Origin: Hyphochytrium catenoides
Taxonomy: Eukaryota > Sar > Hyphochytriomycetes > Hyphochytriales > Hyphochytriaceae
Assembly (NCBI GenBank): GCA_900088475.1
Contig: FLMG01000390.1
Span: forward strand, 5,146 to 51,450
Direction of reading: 5' to 3'
DNA: 46,305 nt
The notes under the pieces are model-generated. The model ran no database searches, was not told where the DNA came from, and was given only the letters and a program-made list of their open reading frames with translations. This document shows positions 34,006-45,780 of this stretch, in pieces. A program made the position numbers and the translations under genes. How positions within the stretch are numbered: position 1 is the first letter of the stretch; every line of letters starts with the position of its first letter.

Positions 34006-37000
34006 ATGTTGGCCCTCAGCAGCAGAGGGGGAAGAGAGAGCGCGAAGAGTCTTCTCGTGCGCCGTGCGGCAGCTTCTCTTCCCATTTCTTTCAATGGACT
34101 CGATCTTCTCTCCTCCTCCTCGACCCATCCGCGGCGCTCCTTCCATCTCTCTTCACTCTCTTCCGCCGCTGAGAGACCCAATGGCTATCTCCATGAGAGC
34201 ACTATTCCGACTCTGCACTTTCAGAAGTCCCTCCCGCGGCTCCCGATCCCTCCCTTGGAGAAGACTCTAGACAGGTGCATTGCTAGGCTTCGCTTGCTCT
34301 CTCTGTCTCGCGCCTGTTCTTCTCTTTACTCTCCCACCGCCCACCTCTCCGCATGTCGGTAACGTCGCGTCAGAGCCATGTTACGCCAGGGAACAGCTCT
34401 CCCTGCACTGACGTCCTGGCGATGGTTGCCTTGATCGCTTCCACTTCTGACCTCCTTTCCACCCCGGCTGCCCGCCGACCATTAGAGAAGTTTCCTTGGC
34501 CTGGCTTTCTGCTCAATATCTAGTGGGCTCACCCCCGTCTTTCCTTCTTTGCTTCGTATTGATGCAGGTATCTGGCGTCCGTGGAGGTCGTCACTTCCCC
34601 CGTGCAGTTCGCAGTGGTGAAGAAAGATGTGGAGGAGTTCAAGGTAGCTTGCTCTTGAGCAATCCTCCTATCTTTTCGTCCCTTTGCCGCACTATGAACC
34701 CGCGGCCGGGTCCTTTGTCTTACAGCTCTTTTGACTACCTCTCACCCACTTCTGTGCCGCTCATACAGAACGGTGTTGGTCCTTCACTGCATGAAGCGCT
34801 GATTCAGAAAGACAAGCTCAACAAGCACACCAGCTACATTAACAGTGAGAATCATCCCCTGCCCACCGCATATCCTTCTCCGATGTTGGTCTGCGAAACC
34901 GAGGCCCATCAATAGCCGAAGAACGCACTTGTCCTCCGGACATCCTTTCCTTCTGTCTCGCCATAATCTGGCCTTATAACTTGGCTGCATCTACCATTGC
35001 CTTTATGGCTGCTTCTTGACCTACGACGCAGGAAACTGCAGGCTGTTCTCCACCTCCATTAGCGCACTCTAACTTAGTGCTGCCTTTCTCTGCGTGATGA
35101 AGCTCTTCTCCTCCTAAAACGTGAACTAAGTCTCTATTCTTTCCTGGAATTGCGCTGCAGAGTGGTGGTTTGAGAAGTATGTGCAGGACCGGGCTCCGCT
35201 GCCGATCAACTATAACCCAGCCATCATGTGGAAGGTGCGCGCCAATGTGCCTTCTTTTCCCTGTCATGCCTGCTTCATGTTGGCTGATCTCCCAAGCAAA
35301 AGTGGCCAACTCCAAGCTTCTTGCACTAAACTTAATCATCCATTCGTGGTTTCTTTTATAAAGATATCCCGAACTTTCCCACGCCTGACCCTCTTCTACT
35401 CAGCGCGATCCCAATGAGGCGAAAAATGATCAAGCACAGCGTGCCGCGTCCCTGATCGCATCTTCTGTCAGGTTCTTCCGCACCTTCAGAGACCGAAAGC
35501 TAATCCCAGATATCTATCATGTCAAGCCTCAAAAGAGCAAGACTAAGCTTTATGAGTACGAGGGGGCGCCCGGTCCTGTCGTCTTCTAATTCTTTAGGGA
35601 TCCATCAAAGCCTGTCATAGTCTTCTTCCCAACTACTGAACTTCCCTCGTCCGCGTGTGTTCATCATGTTCGCTGCCTTCTTCTCAAATCTCTGGGCTGA
35701 TGACCGGTCGCCCTTGTACAAGTCGTACTCCTCAATCTTTATGTTTTCTCTCTCTGTCTTTTCTTACATCACATCTTCGTTCTCGTCTTTGCAGCAACAT
35801 TTGCCGTCTCCTTCCGGAGAGCATCTCATTCTATGGATCCTACATGTTTGATGCCTACCCGCTGGACATGAGTCAGTACAAGGTTTGGATAAGGAAACCT
35901 CTACTCTCTCGTTATCCTTCTACTCCTCCCCTTGTGTCCGTATCTCACTTTTGTTTTGTTCTTTGCTGGGGCTTGCCACTTCAAGCTTCTTGTACTATAT
36001 GGGCTACTGTGCATATATATGTCTCTCAGTTACGGCTTCAATTGATTTGCGTTGGGCCGCTTGACTCACTACCACCAATTTTTTAGAACCTTTTCGCCTC
36101 GACGCGCATTCCAAAGATTGGCAGAGACGAGCTCCAGGTTTATCCCAATGCCAGGTCCGTTGTGCCGGTTCTAGTTGTACCGACGGTGGCAGGCCAGCTC
36201 TAGGTTGTTCCTCCTTTAGAGCAAGGGTCGTTTCAATCGTTGGTTCCACCTTTGTGGACCCAGATAGTGCTCTTCCCTCTGACGTAACTCAAGCTCTATT
36301 GGGCAGACTGTGGTGCCTCTTACTTGTTTCTCTCCCATCCTCTCACGGTATCTGATGTTCACCACTAGACTCGCTCACAACTGCGCCTCTTCATAAGCTT
36401 ATCTGCTCTCCTACCTCGTACCCTCTCCGTCTGTCAGGCATGTTGTTGTCCAGCGTGGCGCGGATTTCTACACTTTCAATGTACTCCACGAGGTTCGTAA
36501 TACTGAGTATATTTTGTGTATCCAGTGGCCCCTCAGCTGGCTTTTCTCAAGCGCATTGTCGTTTTCTCAACGGCATTGGCCTTAAGACTCTTGTCTCTTT
36601 CCTTCGACTTGAAAAATTCAACACCCGCTCTCCTTTACCTCCTTGATGATTGTAGGATGGAACGGCAGTTCCTGACGAGGAAATCTTCGATAATATTCAA
36701 GCCATTCTCAAGCAGCCTTATACAGGTGTGCAGAGTCCCTGATACCTCTGGCTTCTTGTCATGAGAGCGGCTTCCGACGCACCCTCTTTCTTCTAGACTC
36801 TTGCCTTACAACCTGCCGTTTGGGTCGCTGATGTCTGACATTTTTTTTGTCTGCTGCGTTTGTATCTTTCTGTGTCTTTAGATGCTTCTAAAGGAAGTCC
36901 CGTGGGCTTGTTCACTTCGCTTAACCGCGACGAATGGGCAAAGATCCGAGACTCGCTCATTTCGGAGAGTAACGTCAACAGAGCCGCTTTTCAGGTCAGT

Positions 37001-39845
37001 ACCATGGATAATCTTCTGTAGCACTTCAACCCCTCCCACTTCTTGGCCTGGCTCTGCAGTCTGATCTTACCCTATCGGCTCATAGCTCTCCTCTGCCACG
37101 ATTTCGCGTGCTTTTTGTAACTTGGTGCCTGCGGCCACGTAGGCTTATAACGGCATCCAGGGGTTGATCTAGTCGCATTCATGCCTCTATTGCTTTCACT
37201 CTGTGTTCGGAAGTACGACCTTCTATAGTGACACCTTTGTTGTCCTCGGTACAGCTTGTTGACAGCGCCTTGATGTCAGTCGTGCTGGACGAGGCTTCGC
37301 CAACGACCAACCTCGAGCTCTTTAATACGGTAGGGAAGAGATACTAACATGCTAGGACGAAAACCAAGAAACGATCGGCTCAGACATCAGAGGGTCTCCT
37401 GAGCTTGATCTCTCTAACCTTGTCGGTTGCTTGATTCCTCCTAATTTTGCTTGCGGAATCTAGTTCTTTGCACTAGCGAGGATGGATGCCTGTAGTATCT
37501 CACCTATCTTCACTCCGCGTTCTTGCATCGCGCTCTTAGCTTTCTTCGTCCGTCAATTTGTAAGCTCAAGCTTTGGCTGATCTGTCGCCCCCTGAATGTT
37601 CTCCTCTCTTAGTTTTTGACAGGCGACGGCACTAATCGCTGGTATGACAAGAGTTTCCAGGCGATTATTTGCAAGAACGGAGAGGCCGGAGTCAACTTCG
37701 AGCATTCTTGGGGCGACGGTGAGAGTGAAAATAAGCATCTACAGACGGAGGACATGGGGCAATATCGGCAAACCGCCTTGCTCTATCTACTGCGCTTGCT
37801 CCCATCCCCCTACTCGCAGCTCCATCACAGTCATCTTTTCCATCCGTCATTCACCTTCCCTATGGTTCTTTCACTGTGCGCAATTCAGTTGTTGCTATCT
37901 TCCAAGCAGTGGGACAAGCTTTTCTGTTTGTCTCTTCATCCCCAGTCCTACTTAACATATGTCGTCCGTCCAAGGTGTCGCTGTCCTGCGCTACATGAAC
38001 GAAACCTTCGATGATAGTGTCAACAGCGCTCCGCTCCTCTCAGCTGCCCCAGTCCAGCCACGCAAAATTGAATGGGAGCTCTCAGCCCAGCAGCAATCTG
38101 AGCTTAAGAGGGCTCATCAGAAGCTAAAGGACTTTATCGGGACCATGAAGGTGCGCAGGTGTTGCTCGTCTTTCAAGGCATCTTGTTCGCTCTTCTCAGC
38201 GGGTCCGCTTGTAAAAAGCTGCTCTTGGTGTTGAGAGGGAAAGATATTTATCTCCAACCCGACGTGTATGTCTGCTGCTTTGTTTATCCTCCTTGCTATT
38301 GCATTGGTTAAGCGCACTTCCTCTTCACTGGATGAGTCATCAGTCATTATGCGCGTGACTTCTGATGCTCCATCCTCATGTGTGAGAACTTGTAACACAA
38401 TGTCTCCGCCTTTAATTTAGGTCAACATCGTGGATGAGCGGAAGGTGGACCGCTCTATCGCCAAGAGGTATGGCGTCGGTACCGACGGGTTTATGCAGAT
38501 GGCCATCCAACTGGGCCACTGGAAGATGCATGGACGGATTGTCTCTACTTATGAGAGTGCTTCCACTGCTGCCTTTAAGCACGGGAGGACGGAGGTCATC
38601 AGAAGCGCCACCATGAAGGTCAGAGAGGCAGAGCCATAAGGATCTGTGAATGTCTAAAAGGACATGGTGATAGTCCAAAACCAAAGGCGATTCTTTAGTT
38701 CAGGAGTAACGTTTGATAGGACTGAACAAATGTTTGGAGTGACTCAAAGTCTATTTGCGGTGATTCTTTCTATTGTGACTGATAGCTTCTCTCCTCCTTC
38801 ATTCTTCGGTCTCTCCCCATTGGTACCTGACGCCGGTCCACCCAGGCAAAGCAGTTCGTAGAGACGATGTCCAATCCCGCTGCTTCTTCAGAGGAGAAAG
38901 CAGGAGCGTTGCGCGCAGCAATTGATCTTCATCAGAAGTTGGTGCGGGAGGCTGTAATGGTGAGACTCACAAGTTCTCTTCCTATCAGCTTCTTCATCTG
39001 GGTTCATCATACTCTCATTATTTGTTGGCATGCTAAGCGCTGGCTGTGTCCATTAGCTTCTCAATCTCACGTCTTCCATGCTCCTAGTAGCTGCTCTGAT
39101 CTAGATCCACTATTCTTTAGCAAAGGCTAGTTTGCTTCCAATTCATAGGTTACCTGAGGGGCATCCCAGTCCCATAAATACGTCTACTCGCCGTCGATTG
39201 TCCGACAACATGTCCCCTTCAGATTCGCTTAGTCGCTCTTGTCGCTTCACAGGGACACGGGTTTGACAGACACTTGCTGGGACTCCAAGAGCTGGCCAAG
39301 GAGAGGTAGCGAATTTTACCGAACTTTCCTTATTTCATCAACCTACTATATATTTGGGGACTCATTGCATCGATCTATAATGGCGCTCCCCCGCTGAATC
39401 AGCTTTCATGCTGCCATCCATCAAGTTTCTTGAGAAACTGTTGTCTCTCACTGGCATGTTGTCACTGTCTACACGGTCTCTGCAGGGACATTATGCCCTC
39501 ACTCTTCACCAATGAGGGGAAACAGATTATGGACAAGATTATCCTCTCCACCAGCACTCTCTCCTCACATGCCTTGCAAGGTGGAGGATTCGGTCCTGTC
39601 AATGATTTGTGCTATGGCATCGGATACGGGATAGAAGACGCGGTGAGCCTATACTCGGATTCTATTTCGTCTTCTCTTATGTCTCTCGTCCTTACAAGTA
39701 TCGTTGGACTCCTTCCACACAGGTCCGATTTGCCGTGACAACTTTCAGGCCTGATGGTGAAGAGTTTGCAGATAAGCTTCGAGAAGCAGTACGCGAGATG
39801 GCCGACGTGCTGGAGGCGTCACAAAAGACAAAGCAAATGCCCTAA
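34006..39845 (+). CDS. CPT2: Carnitine O-palmitoyltransferase 2, mitochondrial
   Basis: Eighteen exons: 34006-34274, 34568-34643, 34769-34844, 35161-35234, 35404-35555, 35795-35882, 36087-36154, 36438-36492, 36656-36725, 36882-36994, 37255-37329, 37613-37718, 37975-38150, 38421-38618, 38846-38959, 39223-39305, 39486-39642, 39723-39845. They join to 690 aa; human CPT2 is 658. The start begins an Arg/Ser-rich, acid-free presequence (residues 1-30), so a mitochondrial location is likely. Signatures: [58 protein letters not shown] with catalytic His403; [11 protein letters not shown] at 514-524; LSTSTLSS at 618-625. The enzyme moves long-chain acyl groups from carnitine to CoA in the matrix for beta-oxidation. 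It resembles CPT2 more than CRAT because of the HSWGDGVAVLRY context and the NKHTSYI motif. Intron phases are mixed (ten phase 0, three phase 1, four phase 2). The exon 5 donor (TATGA/GTACGA) is the least certain join. Confidence 0.95.
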
Positions 39846-40129
39846 AGTGAGATGATGGCGAGGTTAGCGTGCCTCGCGGTCCCAGATCATTCTAATCTCG
39901 GGGTAGGAAGATAGCACTGTTAACTTCTGCTTACTTGATCAAGCTAAAAAAAATATTCTGCACTCTCGCTGAGAATCAAGGAAGATGGAAGGATATCAGT
40001 GCTGCTTATGGCCTAAATATGCTCTGCAGCTTCCTCGCTCTCTGAGCTAAACACTAGCCATGCCCACCCTACCAGTCTCATCAGAGTAGAGACACAAAGA
40101 GGCAACGACTCACAAAATGACAATCATCT

Positions 40130-42328
40130 CTACTCTGCGGCCTTGACGTGCGTTGTGCTTGATCCCTTGGGAGTGCTAGGATGGAGGTTTCGCTTGATGA
40201 CCTCCCACTCCACCCGCAGTAAGTTCCACATTCCGCGCCGCATAATTTCCAGAACCGCCAACAAAAATTTTCTCTTGCCATCGCCCATAAAGAACCACCA
40301 ACTTGACCATTGTGCCGTCCAGACCATCCTACAACAGAAAAAAATAAAGATAAGCTCGACATGGTGGTGAGCCGACTCGAAGAATGTCGGATTCTGCAAT
40401 GCTCAACGAGAGAACGTCGTGTCCCCCTGACCTGAGTATGAGATCAACAGCTATGGCAGCATAGTAGAGGCTCCGACGGGAGTACAAAAGCTTATTCCTG
40501 AGTAATGCGTGGTGCGAGTCCGGTTGCAATAGCCCCCAGTCCATGACGAGGTCCCAAAAGAAAGAGTAGACGGAGTTGAAAAAGGCGGAAAGAAGAAACA
40601 GAACGCTCCACTGGCGCTCGAGCCATTGCGGCATGAAGCTTGCGGGTATGGAGTGCGTCAGGATGACTGGGAAGGCCGAAAGATACTTCAGTGTGTTCAG
40701 CACATGCAGAAACCTCTCGTTCGAGTCCAAGGATTGAGAATAGGCCACCCTGCACTGCACTGCGCGGACTCTGCGCACACAAACAGAAGAAAAAGAGGAA
40801 AGAATGCGACTAGTAAGACAGGGCACCTTGAGGATGGAAGCACGAAAGGGCCGTAACCCCACCCAACAAGTAGTGTTAGCAAACGGCTACCGATGAGTCA
40901 GCGACGGACTGTAAGGGCGCACAACAACAGGTTAAGCAGGGTCAGGGAAGACTAAGCAAGCTACAAGTGAGACCAGAAGGCCCAAAGAACCCGAGTGAAG
41001 CGGTAATCCTGACATGTATGGCACACTGGCGATAATATGCGGGACGAAATGGTGATGATAAGCAGTGCGGGAGAAGACTTTCTCCGGTCCGAGCATGTGA
41101 TTGTATAGAATGAAGGCCGTCCGTGTCAAGTCGGCCAGAACCTTGGATGTGCTAGTCAGCGCGTCAGCAATCAGAACTTCAGAGAAGGTGATGGAAGGGC
41201 GGTTGTACGCCGTCAAACAGCGCTCTGTATGCCAAAGTAAATTTAGTTGAAGAAGAGAGAGTATAGTAAGAACGCTATAACCATAAGATTAGCGCGGGTG
41301 TAAAGCAACGCAAGGAAAAATAAGGGGTTAGGTTGAGCTAACGGCAAAAACGTTTGGGCGACACGGTACCCCTCTGTCAATAGAGCAAGATAGAAGGCTA
41401 TCGGAGCTATTCCAACACTAGAAGGCTTGCTGAAGAAGAATCTCAAACATCATATTCACCACTGCAGGATAGAGGAACGTGGCGGGACTCGAGCAAAGAG
41501 AGAAAGAAGGCGCACCGGCAGCGATGCTGGTGTAGAGCATGGAAGTGAAGCTTGGTGAAGATTGTGCACGGTGCAAAGAAGCAACACGTACTTAATCGCT
41601 CGAGCACCCACATCCTAAACGGTCGGAGAGCCACGTCGTATGGGCAAAAGAGAAGGGCAAGAGAGGAGGAATAGAAGATGATAACAGGGATCTCAGGATG
41701 CGCGTCAGGAGCCTCCAGTGCTATAATATACATAGCGAAACAGGCAAGGCACCAGCCCAGCCACACACTTGCGAGAAGATATATCGCGCGCGAGGAAGGC
41801 GCTGCCTCTGGGGAAGTGAACACAAAACAACGTTGGTTGATCAATGCAAGGTCCCGAATGTCAGGGCTAGATAATTGGTCAGATTCTAGGCTCGAAGTTC
41901 AGAGGAAGATAAAGTCACTCCGAGGGAGAAACATGGACAGTGAGAGGAACATAAAGCGTGGGGTACCGCTGGGAAGCCTTCCTACCTGGCCGCATATCCA
42001 GCGCTATCGTGAAGTTGATCCTGCACTGAGTGAAGGTTGCCACATTGAAGCCCCAAAGATAAAGGAAGAGAATTAGGGCAAAGGCGCCTCGGAACATGAT
42101 CAGCCCAAAGGCCATTCCGCGGTAAAGATCGTCCGAGAACTGCCCAGGGAGAAAATCCTCCTCACTTTTGCCTTTCCCGTCACCGTCGCCCTTACCATCA
42201 TATTCCTTGTCCCCCGCTGAGACAAGGCAGGGTATACACCCGAGTAGCAGACAAGCTCCCAGTTCAAGTGCACTTCCCCCATTCATCCTTGGGAGGAAAG
42301 GAGCCATTAAACCTCTGCACGCTGCCAT
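40130..42328 (-). CDS. EXS-domain membrane protein (ERD1/XPR1 type, no SPX)
   Basis: Exons 42328-41986, 41807-41592, 41224-41014, 40770-40432 and 40328-40130, joined in phases 1, 1, 2 and 2, give 435 aa. A hydrophobic N-terminal segment (GACLLLGCIPCLVSA) may be a signal peptide or anchor; an ATG at 42307 or 42286 could be the real start. The EXS signatures run in order: a membrane segment ending FLYLWGFNVATF; LERLKRCL then ITFSEVLIADALTSTSKVLA (the family's V-F-D-F-ADQLTS block); VRAVQCR; LNTLKYLSA; VYSFFWDLVMDWGLL; LLYSRRSLYYAAIAVDLILR; and LEIMRRGMWNLLRVEWE. No SPX domain precedes them. Known EXS proteins are phosphate exporters (XPR1/PHO1, with SPX) and yeast ERD1, a Golgi protein without SPX linked to phosphate recycling and glycosylation. 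The architecture points to the ERD1 type. It is convergent with CPT2, 284 bp away. Confidence 0.88.
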
Positions 42329-43394
42329 CGATATCCTTCAAGGGCTACGCTTGCCAGCCAGCAGGACGACGACCATCAGGCTAGAGTCCGTCGCCTGTCC
42401 TTCTTCTTATCTCAGCAGCAATGAACACCTGCAGCCTTATCTCTAATGGAGAGGCGCCTTTTACATTTCACACGCTGTGCCGGAGATAAAGAGGCGACTG
42501 GAAAAGAATCAACAAGAGAAAGGGTCCAGCGAGGTGGAGAGGTCAATCAGGAACCATAAGGGGCAGAGGAGAGAAGCCACGAAGGGAGGAGAGAGACCGT
42601 TTCACAGAGACCGTTTCACCTCGAGTGCTACGCGTTCTACTCTTTTGGCTATCAGACACTGAGAGGCAGTAGAGGGAATGCGAAGGACGCCTTCAACAAG
42701 CCCCGAATGGGTCGTGGCGGAGCATCATGGACATCCCCGTCTCGAGCACCGGCAGGAGTAAGGTCACGACAGAGAAGAGACTGAAAGCACTACGGTAACC
42801 TTGCACTAATACTAACGGCAGCAGTGAGGGGAAGATATCCCACAGAGTCCGGTAACCGCTATCCTGTCTTACACTTACAGTACCGCTCTTGTGTATATGT
42901 ACTACTGTACTACTACATCAGCTTTGTGTGTGTTACAGTTCTGCGAAACCCTGACTACCCAGCTCTCTGGACAGGGGAAGACTTTGTACTACGCTGCGAA
43001 AATTAGAAGAAAGGACTACAACCTGGACAAACTTCTTGATGGTGCTTGTGAAGGGCTGCTACTGGTAGTAGTGATGAAGTTCCACCTGATAATAGTAGTT
43101 ATTCGTCCTCCTTGTCCTCTTCGTACAGTGGATAATCTTACCACTAGTGCTGACTTCCTTCTTAGAACCTCCTCCTGGCCATCTGATTCCCAACGGAGGA
43201 GGATTGACTCTGGTGATGACTTCTTCATCACCGTCACAACAGGAGCTTTCCTCGAGCCCGAGAAGATCACAAATGCTTCCGATATAAATAAGGCCTTGAC
43301 AACGGTGGGACGTAATACTTTTATTCCTCATAATACAATAACGGCCCTTCAAGTATCATGCGTAGAACCTCCATCAGTCGGGCTGAGTACAGGA

Positions 43395-43408
43395 CCCCCC
43401 CCCCCCCC
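43395..43408. repeat. Poly-C run (14 C)
   Basis: A homopolymer of 14 C followed by TTTT. It interrupts any reading frame here and is prone to sequencing length errors. Confidence 0.9.
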
Positions 43409-43677
43409 TTTTGCCACATTGCTGAGGCACGAATAAAGTGGGAGTTCGGGCGGCAGGGTGCCATACAGTTGCAAATACCCCACTTGTGGGACTTCTTTGC
43501 TGCAGCAAAGGAAAAGATTGGGATCGGGGGAGGGGTTACTTCTAATATATACCCTAATTTAATGCATGGGTTAAAATCCTGGCTTAATCTATAGGCTGCA
43601 AGCTACATCATCATCATGATTGCATGGAAGCTGCTCTTGATGGAGTGTACGAATTATGATGAGTTATCAACTTTTTT

Positions 43678-43931
43678 TATGAACAATAAAGATAATGGTG
43701 CTACTCTTCCTCGTGTTTATCACCTTGCTCATCGTCTCAAGTTGTCGACGATCATAAGTATTGATAACAAAAAGACTATAATCTGCTATGTCTTGTCCTG
43801 ACTCCTACTTCGATATTCACGAGTGTATGATGCTAGCTGTTCTTTATGTATGTATGACTGATACGGTTATTTATGACAATGAAGATGATGGCGCTACTCC
43901 CTCTCGCGATATCACCTTGCTCATTTGTCTC
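43678..43931. repeat. Diverged direct duplication
   Basis: The segment at 43678-43738 (AAAGATAATGGTGCTACTC ... ATCACCTTGCTCAT) recurs at 43869-43931 (GAAGATGATGGCGCTACTCC ... ATCACCTTGCTCAT), about 191 bp downstream. Weaker similarity continues after each copy (AATCTGCTATGTC / AATCTGCTGTTTA, then a CTACTTCGA-like end). The first copy lies in a 61-codon open frame starting at 43616. The second copy is frame-disrupted. Confidence 0.6.
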
Positions 43932-45780
43932 TGCTGTAAATGACAATAAGTAAAAATGTCGAATTTCTAATCTGCTGTTTATTACCTTTACTACCACTTC
44001 GAGCGAAGATCAGACTAAGGAGTGCATTAATGATAGTGGGTGGAACCGACAACAAATAAAAGTATAGAAGGAGGGTGTGGACCGACATTTATGCCAGCAA
44101 GAAGTGGCCCGCCATCACCACCAGCAGCAGAAGAGAAGGAAGAGGCCATAATAATAGGAGGCCTACCTGCAGACGGCGATGATGATGGGGAGAAGAAGAT
44201 GGGCGTTGGATGGTTCTGCTGAGGTTTCCTATCCAGTCATCACTTTCCTCTTCTTGGGCTGCTGCTGCTGCTGAGGTGGTTGTGGTGGTGGAGGCCCATC
44301 CTCCTCCATTTTCTCCAGATTTTCTTTTGGCGTTGTTAGTGCTAAGTGGCCCACCACTCTTGCTTTGGGGCGCTTTACTATTGCCTTCTCCAAGTGCCGC
44401 AGGAAGCGCTTCCATTGCCACAGGAAGGAGATGTTTGGTCGTTCTCTTATGGCGTGTGAGAGTGAAAAGTAGGATCTTCGTAATTGATCGATGCTATGGA
44501 GTGGTATAGCAAACGTCTTTATTATGGATGAAGCGCCGCAGAAGAGAAGGAAATGGTAGCAAGTGGGAGTCATCTCCCGAGGTGGTTGGGTTCAATAAAA
44601 CCAAACTACTGAAGAGCCGCTAGCGCACCCACAGGACAGCTAATATAGGTCCTTGCCAGTAGTTCTAATAGGTTCACTGCTACCACCCTGCGCTACTATT
44701 ACCCACCACTACCAAACCTCCAACTACTGTTGCTGCTAGGACTACCAAGAAAGTACTGTTTCCAGACAAAGTGGTGAGGAAATGGAGCGACTCTTTCCCG
44801 AAACCTATTCTCTACTTACAGCTTATGTTTAGGAGTATTACAGCAGCTCGTTTTGCTTAGATTGCTCTAGAGCGGTTCCTTAGCGGCATAATCTCAGGCA
44901 ATGACCCAGAGCCCACCCTGCTCCTTGCTTGCTCCGGCAATAATGGGGCATAGGACGTATGAAGACGGTCCTTGATTGCGTGGTTCGCTGACTGAGGGCT
45001 CTGTTCTCTGTATAATAGTAATTTTTACTGGTAACCGACCACGACTGTTGTTCTACTATCTAATCCACAATTTCATGATGAAGCGCCAGATAACGGACCC
45101 ACGGTCGTCCGTTACGTGTTGGATGGAATAATGCCCATGCCAAGAGCTATTATATGGAGGAACCAGCCGGGCACAGCTGCTCCAGAAGCACTGCTTGGTG
45201 GCTTAAGTACTGTAGCAGTGATGGTGGTTAATAGAAGAGGTTCGATGGATGCTGGCTTTTTATAATTGTTACCCCTAGAATATAGCACAGTCTAGTACTC
45301 ATGGCATATAAATTTCCCTAGTCAATAGTGGTTGCTTATAATGGACTCTAGATAGAGAGGATGGGACCGAAGTAGCAGCAGCTTTTCTTATTTTTTGAAT
45401 GGCTGTGGTGGTAGTAAAGGAGTCATTATCTAAGCAACAAGCAATAAAACACCTATAATCCTGTCCATCAATTCACCCGAAAAGCATTCCAACTTTTGCT
45501 TCGGGTGAGCCTCTATTATTTGCCTTGTTTATGCGCCTTTTACCAACAATAATGGTGGTTGAGGTCGCGTCCCCCTTCTTCTGTAGCTCTATTGAACTCA
45601 GTAGCGAAAGGGCGTTATTGACGGCCTCGCTCGGCCCTGCAAAGCGCTGTCGGCTTCTCGTACTACTATGAAAAGCTAAGAGGAGGCTTTTCTTCAATAT
45701 ACTTTGGAGGCATTATCCCTGGGGAAAAAACGGGAAAGAAAAAGAAGAAGAACAAGGACCCAGTCCTTCTTATCTGAGTT

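Larger units (their letters stand above)
42329..45780. other. Gene-poor, repeat-bearing region
   Basis: No gene can be supported. It contains a 14-bp tandem duplication around 42593-42620 (AGACCGTTTCAC twice), a plus-strand open frame of 181 codons at 42891-43436 without recognisable motifs, a poly-C run at 43395-43408, a diverged duplication at 43660-44010, and a minus-strand frame at 44229-44573 ending in PKKRKVMTG. Many TAGTAG/TACTAC triplets recur. The region looks like decayed repeats rather than exons, and a copia-like fragment follows it. Confidence 0.5.

Noticed and set aside
34006-34181. Minus-strand frame opposite the CPT2 presequence exon
   Set aside because: The plus strand encodes a convincing mitochondrial presequence running straight into the conserved [16 protein letters not shown] block. 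The minus frame is its shadow.
40081-40362. Alternative frames across the last EXS exon
   Set aside because: Only the frame ending at 40130 continues the EXS motif (LEIMRRGMWNLLRVEWE) after a phase 2 splice.
41243-41446. Hydrophobic 67-codon minus frame between EXS exons 2 and 3
   Set aside because: Splicing 41592 to 41224 directly joins LERL to KRCL in the correct phase and matches the family, so this frame is intronic.
42891-43436. 181-codon plus frame
   Set aside because: The longest frame in the gene-poor region, but it has no recognisable motif and contains triplet-repeat-like codons; the other strand is also open over much of it.
45473-45697. Minus-strand frame ending SPEAKVGMLFG, faintly like the end of a copia integrase segment
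   Set aside because: The resemblance is only a few residues and the strand is opposite to the gag remnant; not enough to call.
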